A stretch of 64,000 nt of DNA from Halichondria panicea (Eukaryota > Porifera > Demospongiae > Suberitida > Halichondriidae). Position numbers and translations under genes: made by a program. Shown one piece after another: positions 28,144 to 39,730 of the stretch. The stretch's first letter is position 1. Each line of letters opens with the position of its first letter. Where the stretch lies: assembly GCF_963675165.1 (NCBI RefSeq), contig NC_087388.1, positions 5,027,047 to 5,091,046 of the forward strand, in the 5' to 3' direction. Below the pieces are notes generated by a model. It was not told the DNA's origin and did no database searches. It saw only the letters and a list, made by a program, of their open reading frames with translations.

Positions 28144-28650
28144 TTGATCTGCAAAAGGATAGCTAACAAATTCAAAGTCTGTACGTGTTATGGACAAAAA
28201 TATGCTAATATTGATACACAACTGATAGTACCCCAAGATTGTGTAAATACCCTAACAACGACCAGTAAAAAGAATGAAACGGCAAAAGTAAAATTAGGCT
28301 CACTTGAAGGATGGTTAGGAAGGCCTATCTGTAAAAGGATAGCTAACAAATTCAATGAGGGAGCTAGAAAGGATTACAGGGAAGTTAAACGCAAGGGAGG
28401 AAGTTGCACTGGAATGGCAAGCTATTGCACCTCGAATAATTGATCAGGCCAAGCGGGAAACTTCCAGAAAAACAGTAGAGCTGTCTCTAACACATTCAAA
28501 CACTGAAGGTAAATACTTGAATTTATAATCAAAATATTGATTAATTTGTTATTATCACAGAAGCAGAGATTACAGCTATGGCAGTTCTACCAGCACTACC
28601 TGACCCTAGAACGAAGTGTGACCCGAGCAAAATACTCCACATAACACAGG
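28144..28650 (+). pseudogene. Coding-like remnant inside the large transposon (5' part)
   Basis: Open stretches CKRIANKFNEGARKDYREVK and (other frame) REEVALEWQAIAPRIIDQAK, followed by TSRKTVELSLTHSNTE, end at a GT donor near 28508. An exon at about 28562-28650 (AEITAMAVLPALPDPRTKCD) follows. The frame changes once and the segment CKRIANKF occurs twice. Family unknown; it may belong with the remnant at 30187. Confidence 0.4.
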
Positions 28651-28766
28651 TACTTACTTACAACAGTACTATAATTTATGTAATTACCAAAACTGCCCTA
28701 TTTGTTTAAGAGCCTGGAATTTTGATTGCTTATCACTTCCTTACTTACTGTATATAATAATTATAG

Positions 28767-28915
28767 TACCATAAAACCTCGATTTAAGGCAACCTTCTAA
28801 ATATGCGACATTTAGACATTTCGCCCATAATTATCACTTTTTTTGTGTACATTAAAACTTACATTAAACTCTAAACAAAAGTATCTCCTTAAATCGAGGT
28901 TTTATAGTAGGTACT
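28767..28915. mobile_element. Small Tc1/mariner-type MITE inside the large transposon
   Basis: ATAAAACCTCGATTTAAGG at the left and CCTTAAATCGAGGTTTTAT at the right are exact inverted repeats flanked by TA. About 145 bp in length and non-coding. Confidence 0.75.
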
Positions 28916-30186
28916 TCAGACCAACTATATATAGCTCACTCACAGTTGACAAACACAAAAACCCTTGTAGAATTTAAGTGCTACATTGGGGTTCTAAAAG
29001 GTGTGCCACTCAGAAGTGGAATTAATTTTCTGGCACTCAATTGCTTTTCCTACGCTAAATCAAAAGTGGCTGTATTATATTGCAGGTGATAAAGCTTTTA
29101 ACAAAGATTGTGCTTTTTATATAATTATTACTGTTCCCTACTACTAGTTTAGACTCTTTTTGTCAGTTCTATCAGACTTAGAAGCCAAAAGGCAGTGCTT
29201 TAGTTTACCGGGTGTTAGCCATGGACACCCAAAAAATATCTAGATACGCTGTTAAAGCATTGCCCATTGTACGGCCCTACGGCACTATTGTGACTATAAT
29301 ATTTATTGTACTATTGTACTCAATTGCAAACCGAACAAAATAATGTACCGTATATGATCAGGAGCCGCTGCTACTAACTAAATGTTTTGTTTTGCTGGAA
29401 GGGGAGGCTACAGTTCGAGAAAGGCCACTGTTCAAGAGCGGCGTTTATTAGCTCTATAGCTAATTCAACAACTTTTAGTTTGTCATCATAAACTTAAACT
29501 CTTGTCATGAGGAAGTCCTAGCTTGTGAAGCAATAACAAGCTGCTACCTGTACCTATAGTAGCTACGAACATGTATATAGCTAGCTGATAGTATTAATAT
29601 GGCTGGAAATGTAAGTTCACTGAGGCTACTATTTGAGAGCGGCTACTAAATGTTTATACAAGAACGACCTCTAATCCGGTATATGTAATTGTTCCTTGAA
29701 TATTATTCACACTTACAGCACGCAGTCAGTCAACATAATTTTTGCGATCGAAATAAGCACACTGAATGCTACTTGAGAGACTAAGTATAATTATAGCAAA
29801 CGCTTAAATGAAGCAAACACTGGAATGGATAATTATCCACAATTATAATTATGCCTTGACTCTATTATTATACAAATTATACAGTTGATTAGGTCAAAAC
29901 TCACTTTATATATTGTCTTTCAGTGGTTTTTGTCACTGTCATATGCACCAGCTTATTTGTTCCATCACATGTTCACGTTCACTTCTATAGTTAGCTCCAG
30001 CTTCTAATTTTTATTGAGACCATGAGGGAGGAGTGGGCTTTAAATGAAACCCACACATGCTGGAAACTGCGCATGCTCAGCAACATTACACAGTCATGCA
30101 TGATCTCTATAATTATTATGGAGGTAATAGCTAATGCATTCACTGATATTACTCTGTATAATATAATTATATATATATACTTGCAG

Positions 30187-30519
30187 AATGTGGATGTAGA
30201 GGAAGCAATTGCGGCAAAGAGTCAGCTTGAGCCGTACCTGCTGTTGGTCTAGGAGGACCATATCATCTTTTTGGTCATCGACAACAAAATACTGGACCAA
30301 ATCCAACCCCGTGACTTACCGTTCTGCCTAATGGCAGCATATTATGTATTTAATATTCAATATCCTAAAGCTTGTCATATGTTTTATTCCTTCCTTGAAG
30401 TATTTGTACTGAAAATGGAGCCTGGTAAAGCTAGTACAACTAGTGTTCAAGCTGGCGCTGTGCTAATGCCTCTCGCCATGTTTTTGCTTTCGCTGAAAAG
30501 TATTAGAGTGTTATATTAG
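30187..30519 (+). pseudogene. Coding remnant inside the large transposon, C-terminal part of a SAMD3-like multi-copy protein
   Basis: After an acceptor (TTGCAG) the frame reads NVDVEEAIAAKSQLEPYLLL, a TAG, then DHIIFLVIDNKILDQIQPRD, MAAYYVFNIQYPKACHMFYS and FLEVFVLK. The pattern (F-V-VDNKIL, AAYYVFNI-YP, F-FLE) resembles the C-terminal segment of uncharacterised multi-copy metazoan proteins often labelled SAMD3-like. This is recollection of the pattern, not a search. One in-frame stop shows that it is broken. Confidence 0.4.
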
Positions 30520-30899
30520 TTTCTATAATGAATTTTATATTAAAGTTAGCTTATCTATATAAAGTCACTGAGAAGAAAAGACTTATTTACATGCATCTAT
30601 TGTTGTATTATGTGGCTTACTAGGACCTCAAGAAAGAAGAAAATTGATTCTTCCAAGATCTGTAGTTCAGTGTATATAATATCTAAGAAGAAAAGACCTG
30701 TGTACATGCATATTGTTATCTATATTGTTATATGGTAGTGTTTTGTGGCTTACCAGGCCTTCAAGACAAAGATGATTCTGCCAGGAGGATCTGGATCTGG
30801 ATCTTGGATATTATTATTTTCTCACACGTGGGGAATGAGCGCGCATGCGCATTACACACACAGGAATAATTAAAGGGTGTGTCCAAAGAGATCAATTTC

Positions 30900-31227
30900 A
30901 CAAATGGCTACTGCTAGCTAGGCTGCTGTTTTAACAAATATTTTCTGAGTATTGTAGCTAACAAAAAGCTAGCGCTTTAGTGCAAGGCTAACTCATATGT
31001 TGAATAGAAAGTTTGTGTGGACAGATGATGCTATGAAAGATTCTGAAGAGACTGCAACAGCCTTCAATGTGAGTCAAACTAGCCATAACTCGAGAAAGAA
31101 GCTTTAGTTTGCAAATCCACGAATCAAAATCCAAGAGAACGTGGCTAGAAGCCTATAGAAGCTGTTAGTTTTCGTCGCATTGCAACCGTTGAGCAGTTAC
31201 AGCTGGAACAGACACACAGACACACAG

Positions 31228-31258
<31 letters not shown>

Positions 31259-31275
31259 CAGCTTTACCGTATCCC
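30900..31275. repeat. Possible dispersed repeat ending in a (CA)n tail
   Basis: A non-coding segment ends with ACACACAGACACACAGACAC, a CA tract, and then CGTATCCCTCGTGCGGCTAC. The structure (unique body plus simple-repeat tail) resembles a SINE, but no second copy is in the window to confirm it. Confidence 0.25.
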
Positions 31276-33986
31276 TCGTGCGGCTACGCCTCGAGGCATA
31301 ATTAAGCATTTTTTGGCCAGGCTTAAAGCATTGTAGACTATTTTTTATACGTATTATTATCTATACAGTATAATTATTATATATATAATTATACTCATCT
31401 CTAAACTTTCGACACCATTATTATATTTATTTGTGTCAACTGCATGCATGCAGACTCATGCTGTTATATATAATTATATACTCTAATCCGCTTGTTCTCA
31501 TCTTATATATTATTATTTCTTATTATCCTGTTCAATTTATAGAATTTTATCTGTGAGAACGTTTATGTTATACTTGCATGCATGCATGGATGGATCCATG
31601 GCTACAGGGGTGGCTGGGTCAACATAAATATATGAGTGTGCTCAGCACACCATTAAAAGTGCGCCCAGCACACTCATGAAAAGTGTGTACAACGCACTCA
31701 AATTAAAAGTGTGCTGAACACACCAAAAAGAGCGTGCAATACGCGACGGGCCTGGCACACCGTTTTTAGTGTGCACAGCACACTTTTTTTTTTACAGTGC
31801 TATAGTACAGTTCCTTGGTGTGTGCTATCTCCCCGGAGCCCAACTCCCTGTCCTACTGATGGAGAAGCTACAATCCAGCCTTGACAACCTTCTAGAAACC
31901 AGCCCCAACATTCCTATTGACCTCAAAGTGCACCTTCTGACGGGGACTGGCCGAGGGGTAGTCTATCTGCACAGCCGCACTCCATCCATTGCCCATCGTG
32001 ATCTGTCTGCCAAGAACATTCTAGTCGATAACGGTCTCAATGCCAAGATAGCAGACTTGGGTGTTTCTAGGATTGTGAACATTCAGCCTGGCCAACTAGC
32101 TGCCTCGATGACTCAAATGCCAGGCACTGGTGTGTACATGCCACCAGAGGCAGCTCAAGAGGAAGGAGTCACACGATACAACACTGCCATAGACATCTTC
32201 TCCTTTGGTGTGGTATCTCTCTTCACACTGACACAAACCTTCCCCAGAGATCTCAAACCTGCAACATATTATGATCCTGTAACTCGAAGGGTCTTAGCAC
32301 GTACAGAAATTGAACGACGTGAAGATTACATTGTTCCAATGAAAGCAGCTCTTGGAGAGACCCACCCCCTAGTCCAGTTGACTCTTGCTTGCATGGAGTA
32401 TGTATCTGAAGATCGACCCTCTGCTGTGGTAGTGTTGAGAGGATTGGAGGAGGTTGAAACAACACTCCCTCAGGACTGCACCCAGACCAAGCTGGAACTG
32501 ATTCAACAAGTGGCTGTGAAGGAAGAAGCGATCCTACAAGTTGCTGCTGGTGCTGAAAGAAATGCCAAAGAAAAACAAATTGAAATGGATCAGCTTCAAC
32601 AACAAATGTCTGTTCAAATCGATAAACTTCAAGAAGCCAATGATCGTCTTCAAGCTGAGAAATGAGAGCAAATTCGTGGACTGGAAGAACTGACCACTCT
32701 CCAACAAGAGCAGTTGAAAGTTCAACGCAAAGAAATTGATCATCTCTCCAGTTCAGTGAGGTCTCTACAAATACAGTCTCGGGAGGACCAACCTCAGAAG
32801 GTGAAGGGGATATTCCCTTGTGGTTAAATACATGTCGTTGTGCTTCTAAGATAATATTTATCATGGTAGAGTGTACTTTTTTTGTTCTGATAAGCAAATA
32901 TCTACCCACATAAAGGGTGGTGGCATCAGTGGTGTGGGGGAAATTGGCCGACAATTGGTCGACGGTAATGCACCATATAATTAAACCACCACTTTTATTC
33001 ATCTATTTTTACAGGCAACCACTCACAAAACCTCAAAAGAGATCAAGATTATTGATCCGAGAATTGTAAATGAATTGCTCAAGTTGACCACACCACAACC
33101 AACTGTTCCTACTTTCATCTGGGCAAAATGCAAGGACATCCCAAGGGGGATGGGAGTGTTCGATCTGCCTTTGGCTATCAACGAGAAACTGTACATGAAT
33201 GGTGGGAGTAACACTAGTACTGTGACTGTGCTAGTGTACACACCAGATCAGGATAGCTGGGATGAGCTGTCACCTCCTCCAGTGGACCGCTTCACCGTAG
33301 CAACACTGAGAGGTCGATTACTAGTGGCCGGAGGTAAAGACAAGTCTACTTCCAGGAAAACGAATATCATCCTAACATTCAATGAAAGCCCTCGACAATG
33401 GGTCCAGTCACTTCCACCCATGCCAAAAGTATTAACTTTTCCGGGAGTTGTTGTGTATCAGAACCATCTGATTATTATCGGTGGATATGACTTAACCGGC
33501 GCGAACATAGCTGATGTAAAAATTCTGGGCACCAATAATAAATGGATCACAGCCAAACGACTTCCCCGTACTAGAGATAACTACATCACTTGCATTATTG
33601 GAAACATAATGTATATTGTTGGTCAGACCACTAAAAAAGTTTTTCGAATTCATCTACCCTCCCTCATATCACGAGCCAGTTCTGGTGTGTGGGAATCTGT
33701 CGCAAGTGTGCCATTCTATTGGTCGTCTCCGATCGCCATCGGCAATACCCTCCTGGCTGTAGGGGGTAGTGTTAGTGGAGAGCACGGAAGCAACGCTATC
33801 TCAAGCATCCATCTGTACGATCCCACCAAAAACCAGTGGACACAATGTGGCGACCTTCCCGAGAAAATGTGCACTTGTTATTGCATTGAACTATCTGGCA
33901 AACTGTATGTACTTGGTGGTAGGAGAGGTGGTGTCACCAATAGCAAATCTGTGTACACATACAGCAATCCCATCATTACACAATAG

Positions 33987-34543
33987 TATATTAACTTATT
34001 TTACTTTATAACTATCCAATGACTAGCTGTGTGTTCACTTTTGATTTGAATTTATATTTATGTTTTTGTGAATCAAGTATTGTTGGATGTATGCATTAAT
34101 TAAGTGATTACATCACCTCTCTAGTCTGTCAAGTTTGTTATACTGAACATGTTTTTGTTCGCTCTTGTGCAATCTACATAATTATGTATCAATGGAATGT
34201 TCTAGATCCGAGTCTCTTCATGTTCTATGGTTTTTATTAGTTCTCATTTTTGTGTCTCTGCACCACATGATATGATTGAATGGTTATTTTTTGTTGAATG
34301 TGAACCTGATCTATGTACTTAGGAATCGGAAACAGAAGCACATTTTGTTTCCTGTCGTTTTTCCCCCGTATAATTTAATACCGTAATTTAGCTCTGTGTA
34401 TGCTCTCATCAAGTACTAAAATCTAGTGTTAAGTACATTTGGTTTATAACTGCTTTATAAGCATGTCCAAAAGATCATTTATAAGTGCAGTTAATGAAAC
34501 ATGATACGAAAGATACATGTAATAGGAACATTAGCCTATGACA
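33987..34543. other. Convergent 3' ends, no gene seen
   Basis: AT-rich DNA lies between the end of the Kelch exon (+) and the stop of the DDX28-like gene (-). It should hold both 3' untranslated regions. No further coding signal. Confidence 0.5.
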
Positions 34544-36079
34544 CTAAGCAATCTCTCCCTCCACTCCTAGTTTCTTGTAGTGACTCTCCAATCGTCTCGT
34601 CTCCCGAGGGTTCTCCGTGATCACCACCGCTCGACCACGCCTACCCACACGGCCAACACGCCCACACAGATGAAGATACTCGTTAGCAGTCCTCGGCACC
34701 TCCAGTACATACACTGTACTCAACCACGGGAAGTCTAAACCACGGACCGTTTCCTCCGTTGCTATGACAAGCTCTATTTCACCGCTTTCGAAAGCCTTGA
34801 GAAATTTCGAATACTGATTCGATTCTTTAACATTCTCGTGAAGTGCTTCCACTCGTATTTTTCTCTTCTGTAGCTGGTACACAAACTGTGTGATTGGAGC
34901 TCCACGATGTATGAAAACAAGAGCGGATTTGTCACCACTCGATTGAAAATGCTCAATTAGGGCATCGATTTTGTCTCTGTGTTCTCTTGTTTTACGAGTT
35001 GAAGTGTCGTCACACTCTAGGTAACAATGTTGAATTGTGGACGGCAAAATTAGAGGATTGTCTGTAATGATTTCAGATACTCTGATAATTTTCGGATGAT
35101 CTCCCCAGCCTAAATCACGAAGCTCCTCCTCCACATCTTGGTCCAAGGTGGCTGACGTTGCAATAAATTGTGGTGAGTTCTTGCGCTTCTGATTGAGCAG
35201 TTTTTCCACAACAAGGTTAGTTGCACGAGCGTGGACATCTCTGATAGCTTTTTTCTTCATTTTAGCTTTCTTGTCCGGTAGGAGCAACAATTTATCTACC
35301 TCATCCAAAACTACTCTCTGGATATTCACAAAATCTTTAAGTTTCGTTTCCAATAATTTCAGTAGTGGCTTTGGAGTCGAGATTAGAATATGTGGTCTCA
35401 ACTCAGCGTATTTTTCAACTAAAGTCTCCTCACTAAACGTGCCTGCATAATAGGCCATAATCCTTTTATCGTTCTTGATATTCTTGCATAAATTGTTCGC
35501 TTGGTATAAAATCTGTATAGCTAGTTCCCTGCTGGGTACAATAATGAGTGTACTCAGTCCAACAAGCTTCTCCTGTAGTGCTGGTAGTAGAAACGTGAGC
35601 GTTTTCCCAGATCCAGTTTCTGACTTTATAATACAGTTCGTTTTTGTAGACAGTGTGATCGGTAGACTTCTATCTTGGACTTGAGTTGGTGTTGTAATCC
35701 CTTCATCTGAAAGTGCTTTGCATAGAGAGGGGACCACTCCAATACTCGAAAATGAACCTGTATCGAGAGATCCGTCATTCTTGAGTTCGAATTCGTTTAT
35801 AATGGAATCACTGTCTTCATTGATTTTGATTGATTCTCCAAATTTTCGTTGAAACCATCGTCTGAAATGTACGAGTGTGGTGTTTCGATATTTCCATTCG
35901 TCGTCGCTTCTCTTTGATTTGTTGACACAATAGTGAGAAGAAGCTGTTACTGAATGATTGATACTTGTGCTGATAGATGGTATTGATCCAATGCCTGCTC
36001 TTAGAAGTTTTACTGTCGACCAACTAGTGGCTATCTTCAAGGAGGGAAATTGCATTAAAGACACTCTCCAGATGCACAT
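34544..36079 (-). CDS. DDX28: DEAD-box RNA helicase, DDX28-like
   Basis: This is an intronless 511-residue frame. Helicase motifs occur in order: TPTQVQ (Q motif), GSGKT (I), PSRELA (Ia), STPKP (Ib), DEVD (II), SAT (III), VFIHRG (IV), ATEETVRGLDFP (V) and HLCGRVGRVGRRG (VI). Motif II is DEVD rather than DEAD, and motif VI carries GRVGRVGR, as I recall for the DDX28 group. The N-terminus (MCIWRVSLMQFPSLKIATSW) is basic and hydroxylated and could be a mitochondrial import signal. DDX28 acts in mitochondrial large-ribosomal-subunit assembly. The absence of introns among intron-rich neighbours could reflect retroposition; vertebrate DDX28 is also intronless. Assignment within the DEAD family is moderately sure. 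Confidence 0.8.
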   Translation of the reverse strand: MCIWRVSLMQFPSLKIATSWSTVKLLRAGIGSIPSISTSINHSVTASSHYCVNKSKRSDDEWKYRNTTLVHFRRWFQRKFGESIKINEDSDSIINEFELKNDGSLDTGSFSSIGVVPSLCKALSDEGITTPTQVQDRSLPITLSTKTNCIIKSETGSGKTLTFLLPALQEKLVGLSTLIIVPSRELAIQILYQANNLCKNIKNDKRIMAYYAGTFSEETLVEKYAELRPHILISTPKPLLKLLETKLKDFVNIQRVVLDEVDKLLLLPDKKAKMKKKAIRDVHARATNLVVEKLLNQKRKNSPQFIATSATLDQDVEEELRDLGWGDHPKIIRVSEIITDNPLILPSTIQHCYLECDDTSTRKTREHRDKIDALIEHFQSSGDKSALVFIHRGAPITQFVYQLQKRKIRVEALHENVKESNQYSKFLKAFESGEIELVIATEETVRGLDFPWLSTVYVLEVPRTANEYLHLCGRVGRVGRRGRAVVITENPRETRRLESHYKKLGVEGEIA

Positions 36080-36246
36080 CTTCAGAAGGTAATCGCTGTA
36101 CTATGATGAATTGCTCCACGTGGAGGTTTTGGTATTTGCTGGACAGGAAATTAAAAAAACCACAATTTAACAAAAGCTTTCCAACACAAAATCATTATCT
36201 GCTTGTTTGCTTTGACTGAGCTCCTCTCATCTTTGCTGCTGCTACT
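36080..36246. promoter_or_regulatory. Divergent promoter region, DDX28-like / small membrane protein
   Basis: Only 167 bp lie between the two outward-facing start codons. It is inferred to be a shared promoter. No TATA box is evident. Confidence 0.45.
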
Positions 36247-37005
36247 ATGAATGTTCTGTGGTCCATCCTCTGGTTGCTGGTGCTCATTTTTGTTGCATGG
36301 TGAGGCTCTATATAATTGTAAATGCTAGCTATAGATCTATATAATAATAGAAAGTGGCTGTCATTCAACATCCATTTAGAAGGCCACTGTTGTTATTTTG
36401 CTAGTTTTCAGGAGTATGAAATGTTCCAATTTCCTGTGATAATGATATGCAACTATTTCGTCCATTCCACATTCTATTATGTATGTCCATGAGGTTAGGC
36501 CACAACACCAAGTGAATTACTTGTTGTCAGGCCTGCCCGGTGCCCGCTTTTTTTTATTGCAATGTGCCGGCTGTAAAGATTGTCAAAACTACTAAAATGA
36601 GGTTGACATTTTTTTTATATCTGTGATCTTTTTAGTGGCCTATCAACTAAAGAAGGGAGAAAAAGCCGCTTCCCCGCATAGGCCTAATTTACTTTGTCTG
36701 GCCTTAGGATTGAGAAGTGAAAGTGAAAATGATAGATCTCACTCAATCAATCATGTGATCTCCCCATGCTTCACCTATCTGGGAACAAAATACTCTAAAT
36801 GTCAACCATACTATATTTCTTTATATGGGCTCGTGTGTGCTGGGAGACCATTGTGTGCCTATAGATACCTCTATTGTGTGTTGTGGTATTGTTGATTATG
36901 GAATTATTGAATTTAATATGCTTCACTTGTTGTGATCTGATCTGATGATGTGTAGATTTTGGAATGCTGCATGCATGAGTCACTATAACTCACACCAGGA
37001 GTGCA

Positions 37006-37051
<46 letters not shown>

Positions 37052-37946
37052 CTATCTATTTATTTTGACTAATACCTTGTGCTAATTCTAAGAACCAAAA
37101 TTAGAGGGTTAATGATTGTTTTGTGCTTGCCACCTAGAAGAACCACATAGACCCATCCCCAGTATCAGATACTACCACCACAAAACCTGGCCCAGACAAT
37201 ACAGGCCTGTACCTTATAAATTAAGCCTCCCTCAAGGTCAGATTTAGTTTACACAAGTACACAGCCATGCACAAGCTAAGTTGAAGTATTACAGCAGCCA
37301 ATATCAAGTCTAAGATAAGTTCTATACTTTATGTTAGCATTACCTCAAATGTGAATATAGCTTACAATCAGCATGGCCCCAAGTGAATAGCTACAATAAT
37401 TATTCAGTATACTAGTTGTTCTGAATGCAACAGATGAATGGGGAGTGTTGGTGCACCGTTAAAGACTCTTTAACCCATCATTCTCGACTCTCAAGGTCGG
37501 GCATCTGTTTGCTTTTTCTACCTGTATTGTTTTGTGCCGTTTGCTCTTTTGTTCTCCTTTTTTTTTTTGCTTGCCTAACTAGATAGGATAATACAAGGTC
37601 TCAAGGATCCACCACTAAGTTTAATATTAGGACATCAGATGCCAACCTTTTTAAAGATTAATTTAAGTGAGCATTCCGTTTGAGCTAGTAACGCGAACAG
37701 TTGACACAATTTCTCCCACACAAATGATACTTTTTGTATACTCTCAAACACACACATTACACCTCCTCCACACACACACACACACACAGGTGGATAGCCA
37801 ACTTTGTAGCGTGGCTGTACATTCTCCTGCTGCCCTTCACAGCGTGCATCCCTGCCATAATACCTCTGACTGATATACTACTCAAGGTTGTCCAATGGCC
37901 AGGCACTTGTGGACAATACATCCGTGAGGGGAAAGCCGGTTGCTAA
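36247..37946 (+). CDS. Small (69 aa) two-helix membrane protein, unknown function
   Basis: Exon 36247-36299 (MNVLWSILWLLVLIFVA) and exon 37790-37946 join in phase 2 through a TGG codon. They continue [19 protein letters not shown], then [17 protein letters not shown], and end GQYIREGKAGC-stop. The product is almost entirely hydrophobic with two membrane segments and a short polar tail. Such short proteins with an LLPF...LTD.LLK..Q pattern occur as uncharacterised proteins in other animals, by recollection. The acceptor of exon 2 is preceded by a (CA)n tract. Exon 2 and its surroundings are repeated three more times downstream (38641, 39552, 41793), so alternative terminal exons are conceivable. 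Confidence 0.7.
37004..37049 (+). repeat. (CA)n microsatellite
   Basis: About 46 bp of perfect CA repeat within the intron of the small membrane protein gene. Confidence 0.9.
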
Positions 37947-38399
37947 GAACCCAGTCGATAAACTCTGTAATCAATGGACAATTATAATCAGCGATTTTCC
38001 TTTATTTCCAAAGTGATGATTTAATATTATTATTATTATTGGTTAACAAAAAAATTTTATTAAGTATACGTGTACTAAAGCAGTGGCCTCTGTGTCGACC
38101 TATAATAATAATTATGCATGAGGAGCTGAAGTGGGAATGATGGCTATAATTACGTATTATACTTTTGTATCAGCTCTTATTCTTAGGATCTGATGATTAT
38201 ATAGCTATGCTTTGTGCATTCTTCTGACTTCATAATTATAATGCATGAAGGGCGTAGGGGTGAAGCTATTATAATTTTAATTTTTTCATCCGAAAGATAA
38301 ATTATATCACTAGCTAAACTCATTAACACAATTTATACATATGAAAGATAAATACATCACTAGTTAAAACTTGATAAAGATAGCATACCAACTAACACT

Positions 38400-38585
38400 T
38401 TTTATTAATAAATATCACTATAATAATAGCTAACAGTTTCACTGATATGAACTTGACAATGTATAATTGTTGAATGGAGGACTGAGTTGGAAGTTAATAT
38501 ATGTTTCACTTGTGTGACATGATCTGATCTTGGAATGCATGCATGCAGGACTGGAGTCAGTATACTCACACACATACACCCCCTC

Positions 38586-38616
<31 letters not shown>

Positions 38617-39250
38617 CCCCTCCACACACACCCTCCACAGGTGGATAGCCAACTTTGTAGCGTGGCTGTACATTATCCTGCTGCCCTTCACAGCGTGCAT
38701 CCCTGCCATAATACCTCTGACTGCATGCTACTCAAGGTTGGTCCAATGGCCAGGCACTTTTAGAAATGACATACATTTCTGTCATTTAACACTAAAATAC
38801 GATGATGATTAACATCGTGTTTTTGTTGTGTACCATGCAATTAAAGTGATGAATAATCGGTTAGCAAAAAAATCTTGAGTATATACTAAAGGAGTAGCTT
38901 TTGTGTCACACCTATATGTAACATGAGGAGCTGCATGAAGTGGGCATGATGCATGCATGCACGGCAGGGATGAAGATATATGTATTATACTTTTATCAGC
39001 CATAGGATCTGATAATAAATTAGCTATAATTATAGCTAGTATAGTTTTATGCTTTGTACATTCTTAATTATTATTGCATGAGGGGCGGAAATGGGCATAG
39101 GGGTGAAGCTATTATAATTTCATCCGAAAGATAAATTATAAACTCATTAACACAATTTATACATATGAAAGATAAATACATCACTATATAGTTATCATAT
39201 TATACACGTCACCCCGTCCCCAATTAAATAACACAAAATTTACACATGAA
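38400..39250 (+). repeat. Second unit of the exon-2 array
   Basis: An upstream block (GGAGGACTGAGTTGGAAGTT, CTTGGAATGCATGCATGCAG), a CA tract, an acceptor, and an exon-2 copy at 38641-38770 match the unit containing 37790-37946. The copy is in frame through the two hydrophobic segments ([20 protein letters not shown]) but its tail diverges after LTACYSRLVQWPGTF. It could still be spliced as an alternative last exon. Confidence 0.8.
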
Positions 39251-39299
39251 AACTACACTAGCTATAACGGTAAAAGATAGCATACTATTACACCCCGTC

Positions 39300-39730
39300 C
39301 ACTTTTTATAAAAGGTCACTATTATAATATAGAGCTAACAGTTTCATATGAACTTGTATTGTGTGTTTTGTGATAATGTTGAATGGAGGACTGAGTTGGA
39401 AGTTAATATGCTTCACTTGTGACATGATCTGATCTTGGAATGCATGCATGCATGCAGGACTGGAGTCACTATACTCACACACATACACCCCCTCCACACA
39501 CACACACATGCACACACACACACCCTCCACACACACACACACACTCATCAGGTGGATAGCCAACTTTGTAGCGTGGCTGTACATTCTCCTGCTGCCCTTC
39601 ACAGCGTGCATCCCTGCAATACCTCTGACTGATATACTATAATTATACTCAAGGTTGTCCAATGCATGGCCATGCAGGCACTTGATGGACAATAAATCCG
39701 TGAGGGGCCGGAAAGCCGGTTGCTAAGAAC
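39300..39730 (+). repeat. Third unit of the exon-2 array, frameshifted
   Basis: It has the same upstream block and CA tract. The exon-2 copy at 39552-39730 loses three bases at CIPA(I)IPLTD and then runs into a stop after LTDIL. The mitochondrial insertion starts right after TGCTAAGAAC, the end of the conserved copy, and downstream unit sequence resumes at 41012. Confidence 0.8.

Larger units (their letters stand above)
27143..31799. mobile_element. 4.66 kb CACTG-ended DNA transposon with subterminal repeats, inserted in the kinase exon
   Basis: The ends are CACTGTAAAAAATGTAGTGTG and the inverted AGTGTGCACAGCACAC..TTTTACAGTG. Multiple subterminal copies of AGTGTGCTNNGCACAC lie in both end regions (27163-27320 and 31635-31785). 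The kinase codon ATA is present on both sides (27140-27142, 31802-31804), with two extra bases (CT) at the right junction. CACTG ends, subterminal repeats and a 3-bp duplication resemble CACTA/EnSpm elements. No transposase was recognised. The interior contains coding remnants at 28144-28650 and 30187-30519. Confidence 0.8.
26812..33986 (+). pseudogene. Protein kinase / coiled coil / Kelch fusion, disrupted
   Basis: Segments: 26812-26989 (MARITAPELEQFLVANSS, then in the next frame GTGAYGSVEEVEIPG with the VAAKK lysine), 27074-27142 (VEECKLMSQLRHPHI), 31802-32800 (VQFLGVCYLPG, HRDLSAKNIL, ADLGVSR, YMPPEA, then a Gln-rich coiled coil) and 33015-33986 (Kelch repeats, e.g. RFTVATLRGRLLVAGGKDKS, LYVLGGRRGG). 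The kinase is RIP/TKL-like, with DLG in place of DFG. Three lesions are visible: a one-base frameshift near 26862, a 4.66 kb transposon within the HPHI-VQFL exon, and an in-frame TGA at 32663 before the Kelch part. Splice sites and the rest of the frame are intact, so the loss looks recent. A functional relative is expected elsewhere in the genome. Confidence 0.82.

Noticed and set aside
32253-33002. 249-codon minus-strand frame
   Set aside because: Antisense shadow of the kinase/coiled-coil exon.
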